DNA from: Methanospirillum hungatei
GTDB lineage: Archaea > Halobacteriota > Methanomicrobia > Methanomicrobiales > Methanospirillaceae
Assembly (NCBI RefSeq): GCF_020216685.1
Contig: NZ_JAIWNS010000169.1
Coordinates: 1 to 11,448, forward strand
Reading direction: 5' to 3'
Length of the DNA stretch: 11,448 nucleotides
Shown: one piece after another, positions 6,788 to 11,448 of the stretch
Layout: each line of letters opens with the position of its first letter
Position numbering within the stretch: the stretch's first letter is position 1
The notes under the pieces: generated by a model
The model's input: the letters and a program-made list of their open reading frames with translations, nothing else
Told to the model about the DNA's origin: nothing
Database searches by the model: none
Position numbers and translations under genes: made by a program

Positions 6788-6943
6788 GATCACCAATCAG
6801 TTTTGAGTGGAGGGCTATTCAAAAAAAAGTAATGTTATCAGAAAAATAAGTTACAATTTCAGCGTTTCAAGGAGATATTTGCACCGAACAGGTTAATAAA
6901 GATGAAAAGCTTATAAGAATCATACAAGCAGTTAGCTTCCATG

Positions 6944-6960
6944 CCGGAATTATCCGGAAT
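6944..6960. promoter_or_regulatory. Candidate operator next to the glutamate synthase promoter
   Basis: CCGGA (6944-6948) and TCCGG (6953-6957) form a palindrome around ATTA. The same bases contain a direct repeat CCGGAAT at 6944-6950 and 6954-6960, one helical turn apart. The site ends 12 bases before the TATA box, so a bound protein would touch the BRE/TFB region. GGAA half-sites recall NrpR operators, but order and spacing differ from GGAA-N6-TTCC. Confidence 0.4.
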
Positions 6961-6972
6961 TTGCTCGTTGCC

Positions 6973-6980
6973 TTATAATG
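6973..6980 (+). promoter_or_regulatory. TATA box of the glutamate synthase operon
   Basis: TTATAATG is centred ~31 bases before the ATG at 7007, which predicts a start of transcription a few bases before the ATG and a nearly leaderless message. No Shine-Dalgarno site precedes the ATG. Confidence 0.5.
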
Positions 6981-7006
6981 CATGTCAATGAGACTTATGT
7001 GATGTT

Positions 7007-8059
7007 ATGTGTGGAATAATCGGAGTAATAGATAAACAGCGTGAGCTCATGGATGGCTCCTCCATCAGGGATGCCCTTTCGATAATGGATGAGCGCGGAA
7101 GTGGTGAAGGTGCCGGATATGCAGCATATGGAGTATACCCGGACTACGCCGATCTTTATGCCATTCATGTTTTTTATGATAATCTGGTCGAACCTAAAGC
7201 CCAGGTAGAAGATCTCCTCGAAACCTGGGGGATGATAGAGCATGATGAAGAGATACCGACCTTCGAACAGGCAGGAATACCCAAAATTCATACGCCTTGG
7301 AGATACTTTTTCCGCCCCAAGACACGGTTAATGCAGCGGAGCAGAACTCCTGATGATGAGATTGTAAAACACATTGTCATGGAAGTGAATAAATCCATAA
7401 AGGGAGCATTGATTTTCTCATCAGGAAAAAACATTGGCGTATTTAAGGCATCCGGATGGCCAGAGGAGGTTGCTGATTTTTACCGGGTCGAGAAATATGA
7501 AGGATATCTCTGGCTTGCCCATAATCGGTACCCGACAAATACCCCCGGATGGTGGGGTGGAGCTCATCCCTTTAATCTCCTGAACTGGAGTGTTGTCCAC
7601 AATGGAGAAATTACCTCATATGGAACCAACAGGAGATATATTGAGAGTTTTGGATATGACTGCACGATGTATACCGACACGGAAGTTGTTGCATATCTCA
7701 TGGATCTCCTCGTCCGACGACACGGATTGACCCAGGAACTGGCAGTACGTGCTCTTGCTCCTCCCTTCTGGGAAGAGATTGAACGAATGCCCGAAGATAT
7801 TCAGAGATTAAATACCGCTCTTCGTCTCACATATGGGTCGGCGATGATGAACGGGCCTTTTGCTATTGCTGTTGCTTCTCCAGACTCGATTGTCGGATTT
7901 TCAGACAGAATTAAACTCCGCCCCTTGGTAATCGGCGAACATGACAACAAGGTATTTATCTCCAGTGAAGAGGCAGCAATCCGAACGGTGGATTCTGCGA
8001 TTAAGAATATCTATATGCCAAAAGCAGGCCATCCAATTGTTGGGAGGACGGTCGCATGA
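7007..8059 (+). CDS. Glutamate synthase, glutaminase (class II amidotransferase) subunit
   Basis: A 350-residue stand-alone version of the N-terminal domain of bacterial GltB. It should split glutamine and pass ammonia to the synthase subunit. The start is fixed by the sequence MCGIIGV: Cys2 becomes the N-terminal nucleophile after Met removal. Other class II (Ntn) motifs follow in order: HNRYPTNTPGWWGGAHPF (~172-189), VVHNGEI (~196-202, oxyanion Asn-Gly), MYTDTEV (~221-227) and ISSEEAAIR near the C-terminus. A region at ~35-160 that separates Cys2 from the Arg motif is less familiar. The stop overlaps the next start as ATGA, so the subunits are probably made in equal amounts. Archaeal glutamate synthases commonly split the large bacterial polypeptide into such pieces. 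Confidence 0.93.
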   Translation: MCGIIGVIDKQRELMDGSSIRDALSIMDERGSGEGAGYAAYGVYPDYADLYAIHVFYDNLVEPKAQVEDLLETWGMIEHDEEIPTFEQAGIPKIHTPWRYFFRPKTRLMQRSRTPDDEIVKHIVMEVNKSIKGALIFSSGKNIGVFKASGWPEEVADFYRVEKYEGYLWLAHNRYPTNTPGWWGGAHPFNLLNWSVVHNGEITSYGTNRRYIESFGYDCTMYTDTEVVAYLMDLLVRRHGLTQELAVRALAPPFWEEIERMPEDIQRLNTALRLTYGSAMMNGPFAIAVASPDSIVGFSDRIKLRPLVIGEHDNKVFISSEEAAIRTVDSAIKNIYMPKAGHPIVGRTVA

Positions 8060-9567
8060 TCATTGGATCCAGACCAACAAAATTTCAGGTTGTTATTGAC
8101 AAGAACCAGTGCATGCTCTGTGGAAGATGTGTAGATAACTGCTCATATGGTGTATTTCGGATGGAACCAGAAGGAATCATCACGAATACCCGAAATTGTG
8201 TGGCCTGTCACCGATGTATCTCACAATGTCCCCGTGATGCTATCACCATCATGGAGCGTCCCTGTGATTACCGGTCTCATCCGGTCTGGACTGCTCAGGT
8301 GAAAGAAAATATCTTTAAACAGGCAGAAAGCGGAAAAATTCTCCTTGGCGGGATGGGGAATGCACAACAATACCCAATCTTATTCGATCACCTGGTTCTC
8401 GATGCCTGTCAGGTAACAAATCCTTCAATTGATCCACTCCGTGAGCCGATGGAACTTCGGACATACATCGGAAAAAAACCCCGGCAACTTGAATTCATTC
8501 AAAAATCTGACTCAGACATCAGTCTTGTAACAGAGCTGGTACCAAATCTCAAACTTGAGACCCCGATAATGATTGGTCATATGAGTTATGGGGCTATCTC
8601 TTTGAATGCTCACAAAGCGATGGCAAAAGCGGTATCAGATATTGGGACATTTATGGGAACCGGAGAGGGAGGGCTCCATGAAGCTCTGTATCCCTATCAG
8701 GAACACATGATTGTGCAGGTTGCATCAGGAAGATTTGGCGTTGATGTCAATTACCTTGAACGAGGAGCTGCCATCGAAATTAAGATAGGTCAGGGAGCAA
8801 AACCCGGAATCGGCGGACATCTCCCTGGTGAGAAGGTTTGTGCTGATGTATCTTGTACACGGATGATCCCGGAAGGCAGTGATGCCATAAGTCCGGCACC
8901 TCATCATGATATTTACTCCATTGAAGATCTGAAACAACTGGTAATTAGTCTGAAAGAAGCAACTGAATGGAAAAAACCAGTCTTTGTAAAAATTGCAGCG
9001 GTACATAATGTAGCAGCCATTGCAGCAGGGATTGCCAGGTCAGGAGCAGATGCAGTAGTAATCGATGGATTCAGAGGAGGAACAGGAGCAGCACCATCAG
9101 TCTTCAGAGATCATGTCGGTATCCCGATAGAAGCCGCCGTTGCAGCCGTGGATACAAAACTCAGGAGACAGGGAATCAGAAACGAAGTCTCCATCATCGC
9201 ATCCGGTGGAATCAGGCAGAGTGCAGATGTTGCAAAAGCTATCTGTCTTGGAGCAGATGCAGTCTATATCGGAACTGCAGCTCTCGTAGCGATGGGATGC
9301 AGGGTGTGTGGAACCTGCTATCGTGGTCTTTGTACATGGGGAATAGCAACACAGCGTCCGGATCTTGTCGCAAGACTGGATCCTGAAGAGGCGTCACATA
9401 ATGTAAAAAACCTCATTGATGCATGGACATTGGAACTTGCGGAATTGATGGGTGCTGCAGGAATCAATAGTATTGAATCTCTTCGTGGGAACCGTGACCG
9501 TTTGAGAGGATATATGCTTGATCAGTCAATGCTTGATGTTCTTGATGTCAAAGCGATAGGAGCCTGA
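8056..9567 (+). CDS. Glutamate synthase, FMN/iron-sulfur synthase subunit with N-terminal ferredoxin domain
   Basis: The 503-residue catalytic subunit that reductively aminates 2-oxoglutarate to glutamate. Residues ~12-70 are a 2[4Fe-4S] ferredoxin domain with Cys19/22/25/29 and Cys48/51/54/58. From ~90 to the end is the FMN-binding (beta/alpha)8 synthase domain: GHMSYGAIS, GTGEGG, KIGQGAKPGIGGHLPGEKV, SPAPHHDI, DGFRGGTGAAP and IASGGIRQSADVAKAICLGA. The cluster motif of bacterial GltB, C-x5-C-x4-C, is present as Cys415, Cys421 and Cys426, with an extra Cys418 between, followed by WGIATQRPDL. GGGAGG (8042-8047) precedes the ATG, which overlaps the upstream stop. The ferredoxin domain marks the archaeal type and provides an entry for electrons without GltD. 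Confidence 0.95.
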   Translation: MIIGSRPTKFQVVIDKNQCMLCGRCVDNCSYGVFRMEPEGIITNTRNCVACHRCISQCPRDAITIMERPCDYRSHPVWTAQVKENIFKQAESGKILLGGMGNAQQYPILFDHLVLDACQVTNPSIDPLREPMELRTYIGKKPRQLEFIQKSDSDISLVTELVPNLKLETPIMIGHMSYGAISLNAHKAMAKAVSDIGTFMGTGEGGLHEALYPYQEHMIVQVASGRFGVDVNYLERGAAIEIKIGQGAKPGIGGHLPGEKVCADVSCTRMIPEGSDAISPAPHHDIYSIEDLKQLVISLKEATEWKKPVFVKIAAVHNVAAIAAGIARSGADAVVIDGFRGGTGAAPSVFRDHVGIPIEAAVAAVDTKLRRQGIRNEVSIIASGGIRQSADVAKAICLGADAVYIGTAALVAMGCRVCGTCYRGLCTWGIATQRPDLVARLDPEEASHNVKNLIDAWTLELAELMGAAGINSIESLRGNRDRLRGYMLDQSMLDVLDVKAIGA

Positions 9568-9568
9568 C

Positions 9569-10309
9569 ATGACTACTATTACAATAGATGCGGCAGGGAT
9601 TCACTATACTCCGCTCAACAAACAGATCAGGCAGGCCGTCCGTGACGGGGCTTCTGAAATCATTTTAAAAAATGTCATGGGTCAGCGGTTTATCGGTGAT
9701 GGCCTTATCGGCAATGTGAAAATTACCATTCACGGAGTACCCGGAGGCGATCTGGGGATGTTCATGAAAGGACCCACCATTGAAGTATTCGGGAATGCCG
9801 ACCACGCACCTGGAAATACCATGGATGAAGGTACAATTATCATTCACGGTGCGAGTGGTGATGCAACCGCTCATAGTATGAGGGGAGGGAAAGTCTTCAT
9901 CAGGGATGATATCGGCTATCGTGGCGGAATTCATATGAAACAATATCAGGATAAACGTCCGGTCCTGATTATAGGAGGAACAGCCAAGGCATTTTTAGGA
10001 GAATATATGGCAGGCGGACTTGTTATCATGTTCCGGATTCAGGATGAAGAACCATATGCAGAGATGGGCCTTGCAAGCGGCATTCATGGGGGTGAAATTT
10101 TCATCAGGGGGGCAGTTGAAGAATGGACTTTGGGTATCGGGAGTAGTGCAAGACCGGCAACATCAGAGGATATTGATAGAATAAAATCATTCATCTCTGA
10201 ATTCTCTCAATATTATGGCATTGACCCTGTGAAACTGATGAACAGCTCATATACCCGGATAGCACCGGTGAGTGCCCGGCCATTTGCCGGTAAATATACC
10301 TGGGAGTGA
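9569..10309 (+). CDS. Glutamate synthase, GXGXG (C-terminal domain) subunit
   Basis: A 246-residue protein equal to the C-terminal domain of bacterial GltB. This right-handed beta-helix has a structural role, packing the glutaminase and synthase parts together and shaping the ammonia tunnel. Repeated Gly-rich turns show it: GDGLIGNVKITIHGVPGG (~44-61), FGNADHAPGNTMDEGTIIIHG (~74-94, split here only as a description), MRGGKVFIRDDIGYRGGIHM (~104-123), EYMAGGLVIM and GLASGIHGGEIFIRG. The last ~50 residues form a helical tail. The same fold occurs in FwdC of formylmethanofuran dehydrogenase, but the operon context settles the assignment. It starts one base after the upstream stop, with GGAG at 9560-9563 overlapping that gene's last codons. 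Confidence 0.92.
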   Translation: MTTITIDAAGIHYTPLNKQIRQAVRDGASEIILKNVMGQRFIGDGLIGNVKITIHGVPGGDLGMFMKGPTIEVFGNADHAPGNTMDEGTIIIHGASGDATAHSMRGGKVFIRDDIGYRGGIHMKQYQDKRPVLIIGGTAKAFLGEYMAGGLVIMFRIQDEEPYAEMGLASGIHGGEIFIRGAVEEWTLGIGSSARPATSEDIDRIKSFISEFSQYYGIDPVKLMNSSYTRIAPVSARPFAGKYTWE

Positions 10310-10313
10310 GGAC

Positions 10314-11327
10314 ATGATAAAGAAAAAAACCTATACTGCATTACAGGAAGAAGTCTGGGATGCGGGTATCTGCAGCGGATGTGGTGCATGTGTTGCGGTA
10401 TGTCCTGCTGATGCTCTGTATGTTCCTGATGATCCTGGTATTGTCCGCCCCATCTCATCCGGTTATTGTAAACAGGAGACTGATCAGGTACCATGTGGAG
10501 CATGCTATGAAGTATGCCCCCGGACAAAACCAGAAAAAGGAGAATTGCTCGGCAATTATCTCTTCTGTAAAGGTGCGCGTGCAACTACTGAAATTTCACA
10601 TAAACAAAGTGGAGGAGCAGTCACTGCAATACTGGCAGATGCATTCTCGAAAGGTCTTATCGACGGGGTCATTACTGTTTCAGAGGATCGCTGGACTCAT
10701 AAACCCATATCTGTTCTTGTTACCAGTGCCGGTGAGATGCTTGAACATGCAGGAAGCCGATATAACTGGAGTGTTCCAGTATTAAAGGCATTGAAAACAG
10801 CGGTCGTTTCGAAAAAGTTAACTAGGATTGCCATCATCGGGACTCCATGTGTCATGCAGGCTGCCCGTCTCATGAAAGACTCTTCTCATGATCTGGTAAG
10901 ACCCTTCGGGAAAGCAATCAGACTGATGATCGGTCTTTTCTGCACGGAGAGTTTCAATTATTATCCCTTAATGGAAGAGATACTGAAACAAAAGCACAAT
11001 ATTCAACAGTATGAAATCATTCGAATGGATGTAAAGGGAAAGCTTGAGCTGACCCTGTCAGATGGAAATACTGAAAACATTCCTTTGAAAGAGATAGAAT
11101 CTGCAATAAGGGAAGGATGTAAAACTTGTAAGGATTTTACTGCTCTCGATGCTGATATTTCTGCAGGTAGTGTTGGAACACCGGATGGATGGACAACACT
11201 TCTTATCCGTACCGGTGTGGGAGAGCAGTTCGTAAAAAGTGCTGTACAATCAGGAATGCTTGAACTTATGCAGGAAACGGATATAAGTGCAGTTACAAGA
11301 CTTGCTGAAAAGAAAATTACTCATTAA
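10314..11327 (+). CDS. FrhB-family F420-binding iron-sulfur flavoprotein, probable electron-input subunit of glutamate synthase
   Basis: A 337-residue protein of the FrhB/FdhB/FpoF family, which binds FAD and moves electrons between F420 and iron-sulfur clusters. The N-terminus holds Cys20/23/26/30 (CSGCGACVAVCP) and Cys52/61/64/68 (the last three in CGACYEVCPR). The family core follows: HKQSGGAVTAIL (~98-109), GTPCVMQAARL with Cys179, IGLFCTESF with Cys210, and CKTCKDFTALDADISAGSVG with Cys269/Cys272. The ATG at 10314 was chosen over one 42 bases earlier, inside the preceding gene, because GGGAG/GAGG lies just before it and homology begins there. It is four bases after the GXGXG gene and last in the operon. 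By context it would feed electrons from reduced F420 to the synthase's ferredoxin domain; the family is sure, the partner is inferred. Confidence 0.88.
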   Translation: MIKKKTYTALQEEVWDAGICSGCGACVAVCPADALYVPDDPGIVRPISSGYCKQETDQVPCGACYEVCPRTKPEKGELLGNYLFCKGARATTEISHKQSGGAVTAILADAFSKGLIDGVITVSEDRWTHKPISVLVTSAGEMLEHAGSRYNWSVPVLKALKTAVVSKKLTRIAIIGTPCVMQAARLMKDSSHDLVRPFGKAIRLMIGLFCTESFNYYPLMEEILKQKHNIQQYEIIRMDVKGKLELTLSDGNTENIPLKEIESAIREGCKTCKDFTALDADISAGSVGTPDGWTTLLIRTGVGEQFVKSAVQSGMLELMQETDISAVTRLAEKKITH

Positions 11328-11336
11328 TTTTTAACC
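11328..11336 (+). terminator. Weak T-run terminator after the operon
   Basis: TTTTT at 11330-11334 lies within ten bases of the stop codon of the FrhB-family gene, with no hairpin. It is short, so termination may be incomplete. Confidence 0.3.
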
Positions 11337-11396
11337 TTTCTCCGGATACTATTTATCTCTCTATAGTGAATATAGAAGGAGATTATCTGATTTGCA

Positions 11397-11448
11397 ATGG
11401 ATGATAACACTTCTGAAGACCTTCCTCCTCATAGTAGACTATCTGCAG
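11397..11448 (+). CDS. Possible start of a further gene, cut by the window edge
   Basis: An ATG at 11397 opens a frame of 17 codons to the edge (begins MDDNTSEDLPPHSR). AAGGAG at 11376-11381 is a good ribosome-binding site but sits 15 bases away, too far for this ATG. It is ten bases from a TTG at 11392, which opens a different, hydrophobic frame. Either could be the gene; the product cannot be recognised. TATA-like words at 11351-11356 and 11361-11365 could serve as its promoter. Confidence 0.3.
   Translation, partial: MDDNTSEDLPPHSRLSA

Larger units (their letters stand above)
6700..7006. other. Divergent promoter region between glnA and the glutamate synthase operon
   Basis: A 307-base non-coding region that serves both directions. 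From left to right it holds the glnA TATA box (6725-6735, minus strand), a 22-bp palindrome (6766-6787), a middle stretch of about 150 bases with no clear feature, a CCGGA palindrome/direct repeat (6944-6960) and the operon's TATA box (6973-6980). No small gene is supported. Confidence 0.7.

Noticed and set aside
10272..10313. A 14-residue N-terminal extension of the FrhB-family protein
   Set aside because: It would overlap the coding end of the GXGXG gene by 38 bases; the ATG at 10314 has a ribosome-binding site and gives the family's usual start.
10213..10584. A 123-codon minus-strand frame across the end of the GXGXG gene and the start of the FrhB-family gene
   Set aside because: Antisense to two strongly supported genes, His-rich low-complexity product, no motif. 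Similar antisense frames at 5012-5269, 5581-5820, 6995-7291, 8725-9006, 9665-9943 and 11058-11249 were dropped for the same reason.
10360..10785. A 141-codon plus-strand frame within the FrhB-family gene
   Set aside because: It is an out-of-frame reading of a gene with clear cluster and FrhB motifs.
1..11448. CRISPR array, insertion sequence or replication origin
   Set aside because: No regularly spaced direct repeats, transposase, terminal inverted repeats with target duplication, or cdc6/origin-box cluster was seen.

Overview
The window looks like chromosomal DNA of a methanogenic archaeon, most likely of the Methanomicrobiales and close to Methanospirillum (inference from memory of such genomes, not a search). 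Reasons: a split archaeal-type glutamate synthase followed by an FrhB-type (coenzyme F420-handling) iron-sulfur flavoprotein; a tRNA gene with no encoded CCA; TATA-type promoters about 25-32 bp upstream of several start codons that lack Shine-Dalgarno sites; a long tetratricopeptide-repeat (TPR) protein; and AT-rich gene borders.

Layout. 1-1467 (minus): a TPR protein whose C-terminus runs off the left edge. 1544-2829 (minus): two tandem, diverged membrane proteins of the TMEM175/DUF1211 potassium-channel family, joined by an ATGA stop/start overlap. 2830-3507: a very AT-rich 678-bp spacer. 3508-3894 (plus): a small winged-helix transcriptional regulator. 3895-4195: a non-coding stretch with two nested inverted repeats. 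4196-4266 (minus): tRNA-Gly(CCC). 4325-5242 (minus): a GT2 family polyprenyl-phosphate glycosyltransferase with two C-terminal membrane segments (AglJ/DPM1-like). 5368-6699 (minus): glnA, type I glutamine synthetase. 6700-7006: a divergent control region with a TATA box for each side and two palindromes. 7007-11327 (plus): a tight four-gene operon coding for the glutaminase, ferredoxin-synthase and GXGXG parts of glutamate synthase, then an FrhB-family protein. The first codons of another gene may lie at 11397-11448.

How the genes work together. The right half is an ammonium-assimilation locus. GlnA makes glutamine from glutamate, ammonium and ATP. The divergent operon encodes glutamate synthase, which moves the amide nitrogen of glutamine onto 2-oxoglutarate. 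No pyridine-nucleotide-binding GltD subunit is present. An FrhB-type protein, of a family that binds FAD and F420, sits in its place, which suggests that reduced F420 supplies the electrons through the iron-sulfur clusters. This F420-linked GOGAT reading is the most interesting hypothesis here. The second most interesting item is the TMEM175-like pair, in which both proteins have lost the Arg and the FSD triad of the family signature in the first helix.
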